Positions 1-8,102 of a stretch of 64,000 nt of DNA are shown piece by piece (within the stretch, counting starts at the first letter, position 1; every line of letters starts with the position of its first letter). The stretch lies in assembly GCA_016704145.1 (NCBI GenBank), contig JADJAS010000001.1, positions 186,001 to 250,000 of the forward strand. The letters run 5' to 3'. The translations under genes and the position numbers were made by a program. The stretch is from Rhodocyclaceae bacterium. GTDB lineage: Bacteria > Pseudomonadota > Gammaproteobacteria > Burkholderiales > Rhodocyclaceae. A model generated the notes under the pieces. The model saw nothing but the letters and a program-made list of their open reading frames with translations, was not told the DNA's origin and made no database searches.

Positions 1-507
1 AACGCCGCCCGATACACCGACGAGAAATTCGGCCTGCCGACCGTTCAGGACATTCTCAAGGAACTGGAGAAGCCCGGCCGCGACCCCCGCCCGGAATTCA
101 AGACGGCCTCGTTCAGGGACGGCGTCGAGGAACTCAAGGATCTCGAACCCGGCATGCTGCTGGAAGGCGTGGTGACCAACGTCACCAACTTCGGCGCGTT
201 CGTGGATATCGGCGTGCATCAGGACGGCCTCGTGCATGTCTCGGCGCTGTCGAACAAGTTCGTCAAGGATCCGCACACGGTGGTCAAGGCCGGCGACGTG
301 GTGAAGGTCAAGGTCCTGGAAATCGACCTTGCGCGCAAGCGCATCGCCCTGACCATGCGTCTCGCCGACGAGGTCACGCCACGAGCCGATCCCGCGAAAG
401 TCAGCCGTGGTGGCACGCCGCCGCCCAAGGCGCCACGCTCGACCCAGCGATCACCCGAGCCGGCGGGCGCCATGGCGGCCGCCTTCGCCAAACTGGGCAG
501 ACGATAG
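1..507 (+). CDS. tex: Tex family transcription accessory protein, C-terminal part (5' truncated by window edge)
   Basis: The frame is open from the first base and ends in TAG, so only the last 168 residues are present. They hold the end of the helix-hairpin-helix region and a complete S1 RNA-binding domain (about residues 50-120, starting GMLLEGVVTNVTNFGAFVDIG), the standard C-terminus of Tex. Tex proteins are cytoplasmic nucleic-acid-binding proteins linked to transcription. The tail after the S1 domain is a low-complexity Pro/Arg/Ala linker containing a copy of a dispersed repeat (397-425). The family is clear from the S1 sequence and its preceding KEL-EKPGRDPRPEFK context. Confidence 0.9.
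   Translation, partial: NAARYTDEKFGLPTVQDILKELEKPGRDPRPEFKTASFRDGVEELKDLEPGMLLEGVVTNVTNFGAFVDIGVHQDGLVHVSALSNKFVKDPHTVVKAGDVVKVKVLEIDLARKRIALTMRLADEVTPRADPAKVSRGGTPPPKAPRSTQRSPEPAGAMAAAFAKLGRR
397..425 (+). repeat. Dispersed short repeat, copy 1 (inside tex tail)
   Basis: Begins AAAGTCAGCCGTGG and continues TGGCACGCCGCCG. It matches copy 2 (5610-5638) at all but two of about 28 positions. It lies in the unconserved linker after the Tex S1 domain. Confidence 0.5.
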
Positions 508-511
508 GGGC

Positions 512-2434
512 ATGGACGAGGCGACGCTCTGCGCCGACATCGCCCGCCTGGCCGCCCTGACCGACCGGCTGCGGCCGTCCGATGCCGAAGACGGTGTGGC
601 GGCCGAGGCAAACATCGCCGCCGAGACGCTGCGCCTGCGCAGCCATCCGGAAGAAGCCGCGGCGCTGGCGGCGGCCATGCGCCGGCTGCTGACACTGCCG
701 CATCAGTCGGCTTTCTACGCCGAGACGGGCGTGCACTCGGCGCTCGGCTTCCTGCTGGAATTCAAGCAGCGCCTCGGCCAGCGGCTGTTGCCCCCGGCCC
801 CTGATCCGGCCCGCCTGCGTGATGCCTTGGGCATGATCTTTACGCGCCGCGACGACGACGTCTGGTTATCGATCGTCGCCGACGAAGCCTGGGTAGAGCT
901 GGCGCGTGCGCTGGGTCTGCACCAGTCGAGCCACCTTGCCGCCGACGAGGTGCTGGCCAATCTCTACGAGGCGCTGCGCCTGCTCTCCTACCGACTTGCC
1001 GGTGCGGCGCTCGACCGAGAACTGCTGCGCGCGGGGCCGGACCTGGAACGCCACGAATCGCCCTTCCTGGCGCAGAACGCCGCCCTGGTGCCGCTGCTGA
1101 CCGCGCCAGGCCATGCGCTGCCGCCGGACGAGGTGAGCCATGTCGATGTGCTGCTGGCGCAATGCGACGAAGTGCTGGAAAGAGTCCGGCGCAAGGCCGC
1201 GCAGAAGGGCATCAGCATCCGCCTCACCTATCTGCTGGCGCGGCTGTCGCAGCTGATCGGCCGCATGCGCGAGCTGTTCGACCTCGCCGCCGAGCTTGAT
1301 CGGCTGCCGCGCGCGGTGCGCCTGATGAAGACGCTGCTCGCCGCCGAGAAGCAGCGGCAGCGCCTGCTGCCCTTTGTCGGCGGCAATGTCTCGCTGCTGG
1401 CGCGCAACGTCACCGACCACGCCAGCCGCCATGGCGAGCATTACATCGCCGAGAATCGCACCGACTGGTGGGCGATGGCGAAAGGCGCCGCCGGCGGCGG
1501 CATCGTCATCGCCTTCATGGCCCTGGCGAAGATCAAGCTCGCCGCCCTGCACCTTCCGCCTCTCACGGAGGGCATCGCCTTCGGCCTCAACTACGGCCTC
1601 GGCTTCGTGCTCATCCACCTGCTCGGCTTCACGGTCGCCACCAAGCAGCCGGCGATGACCGCGGCCTCGATCGCAGCCGGTGTCGAGGAAGCCCACCCGC
1701 GTGAATTGGGGCGGCTGGCCGATCTGGTCCAGAACGTGTCGCGCACCCAGTTCATCGCCGTACTCGGCAACATCGGCCTGGCGCTGCCGGTCGCCTGGCT
1801 GATCGCGATGGCCGGCATCGCGCTGACCGGCGCCTCCCCGGCCTCGCCGGAAAAGGCGACACACATGCTGCATGAAGTGCACCCGTTCGCGAGCGGTTCG
1901 CTGTTCTTCGCCGCCGTCGCCGGCGTCGGCCTGTTCCTCTCCGGCCTAGTGTCCGGATACTACGACAATCAGGCACGCTACCACGGCCTGGCCGCACGCA
2001 TTGCACATCAGCCTTGGCTGCGCCGGTTCGGCGCCGAGCGCGCGACACGTTTCGGCGACTATCTGGACGCCCACTACGGCGCCATCCTCGGCAACCTGTT
2101 CTTCGGGCTCTATCTGGGCCTGGCCGGTGCCTTCGGCGTGCTGACCGGCCTGCCGGTGGATATCCGCCACGTGGCCTTCTCCAGCGCCAACCTGGGCACC
2201 GCGTTGGCGACGCTGGATCGGGCAGCATTGGCCGACGCACTGCCCTGGGCGGTCGCCGGCGTCGCCTGCATCGCGCTCGTCAACCTCGCCGTCAGCTTCC
2301 TGCTCGCCCTCTACGTGGCCATGAAGTCGCGCGGGCAAGGCTTCACACAAATGCTCGGACTCGGCAAGATACTTGGGCGCCGGCTGCTGACGAAGCCGTT
2401 GTCCTTTATGCTACCGCCTCCACGATCCCCCTGA
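512..2434 (+). CDS. Gcr-type 'site-specific recombinase' family polytopic membrane protein
   Basis: A 640-residue protein resembling the betaproteobacterial/neisserial family named SpecificRecomb in Pfam. The N-terminal half (about 1-300) is soluble and helical. The C-terminal half begins around HYIAENRTDWW (about residue 309) and has hydrophobic segments near 330, 370, 413, 461, 527 and 579. Despite the family name, nothing here resembles a tyrosine or serine recombinase active site, and the protein looks like an integral membrane protein of unknown activity. The start was set at the ATG five bases after the tex stop, because a longer in-frame extension would overlap tex and has repeat-derived composition. 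Confidence 0.8.
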   Translation: MDEATLCADIARLAALTDRLRPSDAEDGVAAEANIAAETLRLRSHPEEAAALAAAMRRLLTLPHQSAFYAETGVHSALGFLLEFKQRLGQRLLPPAPDPARLRDALGMIFTRRDDDVWLSIVADEAWVELARALGLHQSSHLAADEVLANLYEALRLLSYRLAGAALDRELLRAGPDLERHESPFLAQNAALVPLLTAPGHALPPDEVSHVDVLLAQCDEVLERVRRKAAQKGISIRLTYLLARLSQLIGRMRELFDLAAELDRLPRAVRLMKTLLAAEKQRQRLLPFVGGNVSLLARNVTDHASRHGEHYIAENRTDWWAMAKGAAGGGIVIAFMALAKIKLAALHLPPLTEGIAFGLNYGLGFVLIHLLGFTVATKQPAMTAASIAAGVEEAHPRELGRLADLVQNVSRTQFIAVLGNIGLALPVAWLIAMAGIALTGASPASPEKATHMLHEVHPFASGSLFFAAVAGVGLFLSGLVSGYYDNQARYHGLAARIAHQPWLRRFGAERATRFGDYLDAHYGAILGNLFFGLYLGLAGAFGVLTGLPVDIRHVAFSSANLGTALATLDRAALADALPWAVAGVACIALVNLAVSFLLALYVAMKSRGQGFTQMLGLGKILGRRLLTKPLSFMLPPPRSP

Positions 2435-2466
2435 CATCCCGCATCTTCGGTGGAAACCCGTACCCC

Positions 2467-2817
2467 ATGACCTGTCACATTTACGGCATCAAGAACTGCG
2501 ACACCATGAAGAAAGCGTTCGCCTGGTGCGACGAGCATGGCGTCGCCTACGAATTCCATGATTACAAGAAGCTCGGCGTGCCACGCGAGCGCCTGGTCGC
2601 CTGGTGCCAATCGGCCGGCTGGAAGACGCTGCTCAACACGCGCGGCCCGACCTTCCGCAAACTCTCGCCGGAACAGCGGGACATCACGACACAGAGCAAG
2701 GCCGTGGCGACGATGTTGGAATTCTCGAGTTGCATCAAGCGGCCGGTAGTGGAAACGGCGGGCGGCCAGCTGCTGGTCGGCTTCGATCCCGCGCAATTCG
2801 CCAGCTTCGTCAAATAG
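2467..2817 (+). CDS. YffB/Spx-like ArsC family protein
   Basis: A 116-residue thioredoxin-fold protein starting MTCHIYGIKNCDTMKKAFAW. The single Cys near residue 11 followed by DTMKKA is the pattern of YffB/Spx-type ArsC relatives. These keep the ArsC fold but are usually not arsenate reductases; some bind RNA polymerase and others are of unknown function. RxPxV-like motifs near the C-terminus (KRPVVETAGGQLLVGFD) fit the family. Length is typical. Function beyond family membership is not known. Confidence 0.85.
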   Translation: MTCHIYGIKNCDTMKKAFAWCDEHGVAYEFHDYKKLGVPRERLVAWCQSAGWKTLLNTRGPTFRKLSPEQRDITTQSKAVATMLEFSSCIKRPVVETAGGQLLVGFDPAQFASFVK

Positions 2818-2826
2818 CACTTGACC

Positions 2827-3684
2827 ATGGACGCCGTCGAGCGCTTCCTGTTCGAGGATCTGGACATCCGCGGCGCGCTGGTGCGGCTCGGTCCCGCCTG
2901 GCGGCAGATGCATGCCGGCCGCGGCTACGCCGATGCCGCACGCGACCTGCTCGGCGAGCTGACCGCCGTCACGGCCCTCATCGGTTGCAACCTTAAGACG
3001 CCCGGTCGCCTGACCTTCCACCTGCGCGGCCACGGCCCGGTGCGCCTGCTGGTGGTCGATTGCGACGAACGACTGCGCATCCGCGGCCTGGCCAAGGCAC
3101 CGGCGGACCTTGGCCCCGCACCGCTCGGCGCGTTGTTCGGCGATGGCCAGCTGACGCTCACGCTCGACACCAACGATGCCCGTCAGCCGTGGCAGAGCAT
3201 CGTGCCGCTGGCCGGCGACAGCGTCGCCGCCGTCTTCGAGCATTATCTGAAGCAGTCCGAGCAGGCACCTTCGCGGCTTTGGCTGATGGCCGACACGGCG
3301 CATGCCTGCGGCCTGTTCCTGCAGAAGCTGCCGGACACACATTCGGCCGACCGGCACGATCCGGACGGCTGGAACCGCATCCAGCAACTGGCGGCCACGG
3401 TGACACCGGCGGAACTGGCACTGCCGGCGGAGACGCTGCTGACGCGTCTCTTTCCGGAAGAGGACATCCGCCTGTTCGATGCGCGCCCGGTGGCCTACCA
3501 CTGTCCACGCAACGAGGAAAAGGTGTTGGAGATGCTGCGCTCGCTCGGCCGCGACGAACTCGAAGCAACGCTGGCCGAGCAGGGCGAGATCGCCATCAAC
3601 GACGACATCTGCCGGCAGGAATACCGCTATGGTCCGGAAGTGCTCGACCTGCTGTTCCCGCCGGCGCCACCCACGCTGCACTGA
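2827..3684 (+). CDS. hslO: Hsp33-like redox chaperone with degenerate zinc centre
   Basis: A 285-residue Hsp33 homologue: the N-terminal substrate-binding domain and linker are recognisable (GCNLKTPGRLTFHLRGHGPVR, then LPLAGDSVAAVFEHYLKQSEQ-like text). Hsp33 normally senses oxidants through four zinc-binding cysteines (CxC...CxxC). Here the first pair reads YHCPR and the second NDDIC, so only Cys226 and Cys262 remain. Redox switching by the classical zinc release may therefore be altered or lost. The start was set at ATG; an in-frame TTG lies six bases upstream and neither has a strong Shine-Dalgarno. The stop overlaps the next start codon (TGATG), so the two genes are probably co-translated. 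Confidence 0.85.
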   Translation: MDAVERFLFEDLDIRGALVRLGPAWRQMHAGRGYADAARDLLGELTAVTALIGCNLKTPGRLTFHLRGHGPVRLLVVDCDERLRIRGLAKAPADLGPAPLGALFGDGQLTLTLDTNDARQPWQSIVPLAGDSVAAVFEHYLKQSEQAPSRLWLMADTAHACGLFLQKLPDTHSADRHDPDGWNRIQQLAATVTPAELALPAETLLTRLFPEEDIRLFDARPVAYHCPRNEEKVLEMLRSLGRDELEATLAEQGEIAINDDICRQEYRYGPEVLDLLFPPAPPTLH

Positions 3685-4433
3685 TGGAAATCCTGGTCAG
3701 CGAGGCAGCTGGCGTCCGCTACCTCCACTTCAGTTCCGACTGGATCCAGGGCGCCATGCGCGTCGCCCGCCCGTATGCGCTGGAGCTCGAATACACCAGG
3801 GAAATGATGGCGGCCCTGCTCCTGCGGCCCGAGCCAGACTGGCCGCGCAAGGTTCTGCTGATCGGCCTGGGCGCCGCCTCGCTGACCAAGTTCCTGCATC
3901 GCCATCGGCCTGAAGCGAAGCTGACGGTAGTTGAGATCGAACCGGCCGTCGTCGCCACGGCGCGCCAGCATTTCAGGCTGCCCGACGATGACGCCCGCCT
4001 GCGCATCGTCATCGGCGACGGCGCCGACTACGTCGCGGACACGAAGACGTACTTCGACCTGATCCTGGTCGATGGTTTCGACGCCGAGGCACGCACCGGC
4101 ATGCTCGACACCCTGCCCTTCTACACCAACTGCCGGGCGCGGCTGTCCGACCAAGGACTGCTGGTCGCCAACCTGCTGAGCAAGCGCAAGGATTTCGAGC
4201 GAAGCGTCGAGCGCCTCGAACGCGCCTTCGATGGCCGCGCGCTGTGTTTTCCGTCTTGCGATTCAGGCAACGCCGTGGCCTTCGCGGCGACCGGCGAGAC
4301 CATCGAAATGCGCCTGCCTGACTTGCGTACCGCGGCACGCGCACTCAAGAAGGAAACTGGCCTCAACCTGCTGCCGACGGCGATGCGCCTGGAAGGCTGG
4401 CATCGCTGCGAGGATGGCTGGCTGATGCTTTAG
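3684..4433 (+). CDS. Spermidine-synthase-like aminopropyltransferase family protein
   Basis: A 249-residue protein with the Rossmann-type nucleotide-binding core of polyamine synthases: VLLIGLGAASLTKFLHRH (about 55-72), an acidic VVEIEP strand end, GDGADYV and DLILVDGFD. It is shorter than bona fide SpeE (about 280-290) and lacks much of the N-terminal beta domain, so it may be a SpeE-related methyltransferase-like protein rather than an active spermidine synthase. It overlaps the Hsp33 gene by one base. Its 3' end overlaps the convergent amidohydrolase gene by four bases. Confidence 0.75.
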   Translation: MEILVSEAAGVRYLHFSSDWIQGAMRVARPYALELEYTREMMAALLLRPEPDWPRKVLLIGLGAASLTKFLHRHRPEAKLTVVEIEPAVVATARQHFRLPDDDARLRIVIGDGADYVADTKTYFDLILVDGFDAEARTGMLDTLPFYTNCRARLSDQGLLVANLLSKRKDFERSVERLERAFDGRALCFPSCDSGNAVAFAATGETIEMRLPDLRTAARALKKETGLNLLPTAMRLEGWHRCEDGWLML

Positions 4434-5587
4434 ATCGCCAGTATCCGCTCGGCCAACGCGACCCAATAAGCGATGCCGGTCGGGATGATGGCGTCGTTGA
4501 AGTCGTAATGCGGGCTGTGCAGCATGCAACCGCCCTCGCCCGGCCCGTTGCCCAGCCAGACGTAGCAGCCCGGGACGACGCTCGACAGAAAAGCGAAGTC
4601 CTCGGCACCCATGCTCGGCTTCGCGGCGACGAGTTCGTTGCCGAGTCGGCGCACCACGTCCCGGCACAGCGCTCCGACGCTGGCGTCGTTGATCGTCGGC
4701 GGATAGCCGCGATGGTATTGCAGCGCGATCTCGACGCCGTGCGCGAGTTCGATGCCATGACAGATGCGGCGCATGCCGGCCTCCAGCAGATCCTGGAGTT
4801 CCGGCCGGAAACTGCGCACGGTGCCGCCGAGCGCGGCGTTCTCCGGCAGCACGTTGTCGGCGAAGCCTGCATGGAAGCGCGTGACGCTGACCACCGCCGC
4901 TTCCTGCGGGTCGACGTTGCGGCTGACCAGCGATTGCAGCGCCTGCACCAGCGCGGCGCCAGCCAGCACGGTATCCGTGGCCTGATGGGGCATGGCGGCA
5001 TGGCCGCCGCGCCCCTTGATGGTGATGTCGAAGCGGTCGGCGCCGGCCATCACCGGCCCATCGGTAACGACGAACCGGCCGGCCGGCAGGCCCGGCCAGT
5101 TGTGCAGACCGAACACCATGTCCATCGGGAAGCGCTCGAACAATCCCTCCTCGACCATGACACGGCCGCCGCCTTCATGCTCCTCGGCGGGCTGGAAGAT
5201 CAGATGCACGGTACCATCGAACGCACCCGCCTTGGCGCGTTGCGCCAGCACCTCCGCCGCACCGAGCAACATCGCGGTATGGCCGTCGTGGCCGCAGGCG
5301 TGCATGCGGCCCTCGTGCCTGGATCGATGCGGAAAACCGTTCAGTTCGTCGAGCGGCAGCGCGTCCATGTCGGCGCGCAGGCCGATCGAACGCTTGCCCG
5401 TGCCTACCCGAATGCGCGCCACCACGCCGGTGCCGGCAAGGCCCCGATGCACCTCGATGCCCAGGCGCTCCAGATGCGCGGCGACGACGTCCGCCGTACG
5501 GCGTTCCTCGAAGGCCAGTTCGGGGTGCGCGTGCAGGTCGCGGCGCAGGGTCGCGATGCGGTGGTGCAGATCCGTCGATGCGCTCAT
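4430..5587 (-). CDS. M20 family amidohydrolase (hippurate hydrolase-like)
   Basis: A 385-residue M20D peptidase/amidohydrolase. Metal-site motifs are visible: ACGHDGHT (about 97-104), FQPAEEHEGG (131-140), GLHNWPG (160-166) and a late HSPHYDFND. The dimerisation domain (about 185-300) starts FDITIKGRGGHAAMPHQATD. Members cleave N-acyl amino acids such as hippurate (benzoylglycine) or other amides; substrate cannot be read from sequence. Hippurate hydrolysis would yield benzoate, which this organism can degrade, but that link is inference. The ATG start is followed by HHRIATLRRDLHAHPELAFEE, a typical N-terminus. Confidence 0.85.
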   Translation of the reverse strand: MSASTDLHHRIATLRRDLHAHPELAFEERRTADVVAAHLERLGIEVHRGLAGTGVVARIRVGTGKRSIGLRADMDALPLDELNGFPHRSRHEGRMHACGHDGHTAMLLGAAEVLAQRAKAGAFDGTVHLIFQPAEEHEGGGRVMVEEGLFERFPMDMVFGLHNWPGLPAGRFVVTDGPVMAGADRFDITIKGRGGHAAMPHQATDTVLAGAALVQALQSLVSRNVDPQEAAVVSVTRFHAGFADNVLPENAALGGTVRSFRPELQDLLEAGMRRICHGIELAHGVEIALQYHRGYPPTINDASVGALCRDVVRRLGNELVAAKPSMGAEDFAFLSSVVPGCYVWLGNGPGEGGCMLHSPHYDFNDAIIPTGIAYWVALAERILAI

Positions 5588-5609
5588 GACGGCGATGTTA
5601 TCACCGTCG

Positions 5610-5638
5610 AAAGTCAGCGGTGGTGGTACGCCGCCGCG
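5610..5638 (+). repeat. Dispersed short repeat, copy 2 (intergenic)
   Basis: Begins AAAGTCAGCGGTGG and continues TGGTACGCCGCCG. It sits between the amidohydrolase start and the stop of the DUF1631 gene. It is nearly identical to copy 1 although not in a coding region. Confidence 0.5.
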
Positions 5639-5644
5639 ACTTCC

Positions 5645-7783
5645 CTAAGCGGCTTTCAGCGACTCCAGCGCGCGATTGACGGCGCGGTCGAAAATTGGCT
5701 CGACCGGCACAATGCTGGCTTCGCCGCGCTCGACCTGCAGCGCTAGCGCCGCCGGCGCGACCGACAGCGCGCGCGGCGACTGTGGATTGGTGAACAACAG
5801 GATGCCGCGCTCGGGACTGACCCAGGACAGCCGGTACCGAACCGGCCCCGACTCGCCCTTGAACTCCACCCAGTCGCCGCGCCGCAACTCGGCGACACGT
5901 TCCTGCGCCTCGCCATCCTCGACCTCGGCCGGCACGTCGTCGGCGCCAACCAGGGAGATGCAATCGACCTGCGCCTCGTCGGTGGCGATCGTTTCGCTGA
6001 CAATCTCCGGAACCGCCTGCGCCTTCGGCCAGAGCGTCGTCACCACTGGCGCCGCGCCGCGCAGGACGGCGGCATGAATGCTGAACAGGCAATCGAACAG
6101 GGCCAGACGGCGCTCGGTGGTGACATGGATCTTGTCCAGTCCCATGTGGATATTCTTGACCAGGGTCGGCAGTTTGCCGGCCAGCGCCTTGCGACCTTGC
6201 GCATCCACCCGTGGCGCGGTGCTGGCGACCAGTTCGGCGGCGGTGCTCACCGCCAGGTCCCACGCGGCGTCCCCGCCCTTCAGGTAGTGGCGCACCAGCA
6301 GGGCCCGCCATTCGTGCGCCAGCAGATCGGCGACCGCCGAGGGCAGCGGCACCGACAACCAGCGTGACAGGACCTCGTCGGCCGCCATGGCCGCCAGTTC
6401 GCGCCGCTCGCGCTCGGCCACCAGCGGCGCGGCGCGAACAGCACGGGCGTCAGCCTCGTCCTCTTGCACCTCGAGGAAGGCGTTCAACTCGTCACACAAG
6501 CTTTCGAACAGGCTGGCGTCCTGGGCAAATCCGGACTGGAGCCGATCGACGATGTCGGCGACACGGGCGTACAGGGGGTCGCCGTGACCGACGTCGGGAC
6601 CGCAGCGCGCCGCGGCACGCGAAATGACGTCGAGCAGGCGACGCGCCGGATGCGCCTTGCTCGAGAAAAAGCTTTTGTCGAGCATCGCCACTTTCAGCAC
6701 CGGAATCTGCAAGCGGGCGACCAGCGCCTTGATCGGATCAGCGATGTCTTCGTCATCGAAAACGAAATCGAACAGCGTCGCGACGATGTCCACCGTCACC
6801 GCGTCAAGATGTCCCAGTTCCTGGCCAACGCCGCTGGCGCGGAACTCGCGCAGGATGCTGGTGGACGGCACCATCGCCACGCCGGCGGGCACGGCATGCT
6901 GGAGGGCGTCGAGCTGGACGATGGCCCGCTCCATGGCCGCCGCCATGCTGGCGAACGACACCGGCACGCTGCCACCCTGCCCGGCGGCGCCACTCGCGGC
7001 GGCGACCGTCGGCCCGATCAGTTTCTGGAGCAGCGCAAACACATCGCCACTCGGCTCCGTTGACACCTGGCGCGGCTTGCCGCCGGTCGGCTTGCCATAG
7101 CTCCGGCGTAACTTCGAGAGTACGTTGCGGCCCACTAGGAAAGCGTTGAGATCGTGAATGACCGGCGCAAAGGCACTGGCGACCAACCGCTCGGCGTTGC
7201 GCAGCATTTCCAGGCGCAATGCGCCGCTCATGCCGGCCTCCTTCAACGCAGCCTGCATGGCGTCCGCCAGCATTTTCGCCACCTCGATCGAGTCGTCATC
7301 GCGACCCGCCAGGAAGGCCAGGCGACGGCTCGCCGCGAACAGGCCATCCTCGCAATCGCCATTGAGGCGCCCGGCGACTGCCTTGACGGCGATATCCTCG
7401 TCCATGTCGACGAGGTCGACCAGTTCCAGTTCGTCGAGGGCGCTGACCGGGCCCTTGATGCTCTTGCGCACCCCGCCGGCGATGGCGGCATCGAACAGCA
7501 TCAGCCAGCCGGCGGCGAACAAACCCTCCAGCCTGACCGCATTCTCGCGCAGAAACACCTGGCCGCCATAGCAGAAGGCGCGCCTATCGCTGCCCTCGGC
7601 GGCGTCGGCACGCTTTTCGAAATCAGCCTCCATGACGCTGATCAAGGCGCGCACCGCCTCGCGCAATTTCTGCGCGGCCAGATCCCGGGCTTCGCGCAGG
7701 ATGCGCACGCGATCGCTGTCGCCGAGCGAACTCCGCGCGGTTTCCGGAAAACGAATCACGTTGTCGAGTGCCATCGTTTCCAT
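5645..7783 (-). CDS. DUF1631 family protein with C-terminal PilZ-like domain
   Basis: A 712-residue betaproteobacterial DUF1631 protein. Most of it is alpha-helical and of unknown function. The last ~90 residues (RVAELRRGDWVEFKGE...RYRLSWVSPERGILLFTN) resemble a PilZ-type barrel, which suggests c-di-GMP binding, though the canonical RxxxR motif is not obvious. The start was set at the ATG six bases after a strong AGGAGG; an upstream in-frame start at 7837 would skip this site. The 5' leader carries a class I cyclic-di-GMP riboswitch (7958-8062), so both the gene and probably its product respond to this second messenger. It lies downstream of an HDOD gene on the same strand. Confidence 0.85.
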   Translation of the reverse strand: METMALDNVIRFPETARSSLGDSDRVRILREARDLAAQKLREAVRALISVMEADFEKRADAAEGSDRRAFCYGGQVFLRENAVRLEGLFAAGWLMLFDAAIAGGVRKSIKGPVSALDELELVDLVDMDEDIAVKAVAGRLNGDCEDGLFAASRRLAFLAGRDDDSIEVAKMLADAMQAALKEAGMSGALRLEMLRNAERLVASAFAPVIHDLNAFLVGRNVLSKLRRSYGKPTGGKPRQVSTEPSGDVFALLQKLIGPTVAAASGAAGQGGSVPVSFASMAAAMERAIVQLDALQHAVPAGVAMVPSTSILREFRASGVGQELGHLDAVTVDIVATLFDFVFDDEDIADPIKALVARLQIPVLKVAMLDKSFFSSKAHPARRLLDVISRAAARCGPDVGHGDPLYARVADIVDRLQSGFAQDASLFESLCDELNAFLEVQEDEADARAVRAAPLVAERERRELAAMAADEVLSRWLSVPLPSAVADLLAHEWRALLVRHYLKGGDAAWDLAVSTAAELVASTAPRVDAQGRKALAGKLPTLVKNIHMGLDKIHVTTERRLALFDCLFSIHAAVLRGAAPVVTTLWPKAQAVPEIVSETIATDEAQVDCISLVGADDVPAEVEDGEAQERVAELRRGDWVEFKGESGPVRYRLSWVSPERGILLFTNPQSPRALSVAPAALALQVERGEASIVPVEPIFDRAVNRALESLKAA

Positions 7784-7806
7784 CGCCAACCTCCTAGTCG
7801 CAATCC

Positions 7807-7825
7807 CTGTCGGGCAACCCGACAG
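7807..7825 (-). promoter_or_regulatory. Perfect hairpin just upstream of the DUF1631 ribosome binding site
   Basis: CTGTCGGG and CCCGACAG form an 8-bp perfect stem with a 3-base loop, ending about ten bases before the AGGAGG. No U-run follows on the minus strand, so it is not a standard terminator. Its place between the riboswitch and the start codon suggests a translational or stability role, which is inference. Confidence 0.4.
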
Positions 7826-7957
7826 CCCAACAACCACCGATGGCCAAGAACGCGGCCGAGGCGGAAACCGTTGGGCTGGATAGAGTGGAGGCGGCGTCCT
7901 TCAAAAGATACACAGCAAGCATAAACCATATTGCATATTGCTGTCCGACGCGGCCTC

Positions 7958-8062
7958 GGCTAGCCTGGCGGTTCCGCTGTCCTGGAAATCCATCGGACTG
8001 CCGACGGATTACTTTAGACCGGTGACTTTGCGTCCCCACCTTTCGATGGGTTTGCCTTTTGC
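7958..8062 (-). ncRNA. Cyclic di-GMP class I (GEMM) riboswitch
   Basis: On the minus strand the conserved GEMM core is present: GGCAAACC, a stem CCCATC-GAAA-GGTGGG with the GAAA tetraloop, then GGACGCAAAG. A second stem follows (ATCCGTCGG paired with CCGATGGAT), then the GGACAGCGG-AACCG segment that matches the 3' conserved part of the aptamer. It lies 175 bases upstream of the DUF1631 start and about 40 bases after the HDOD stop. This family binds c-di-GMP and switches transcription or translation of the downstream gene. Direction of control cannot be read. The remaining leader (7784-7957) shows one hairpin but no obvious U-tailed terminator. Confidence 0.9.
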
Positions 8063-8102
8063 AGTTAGACCGAATAACGATAACCAGCGTATACCAATAA
8101 TC

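Noticed and set aside
4508..5746. 412-codon open frame on the plus strand opposite the M20 amidohydrolase
   Set aside because: The minus-strand frame has all metal motifs; the plus-strand frame has none.
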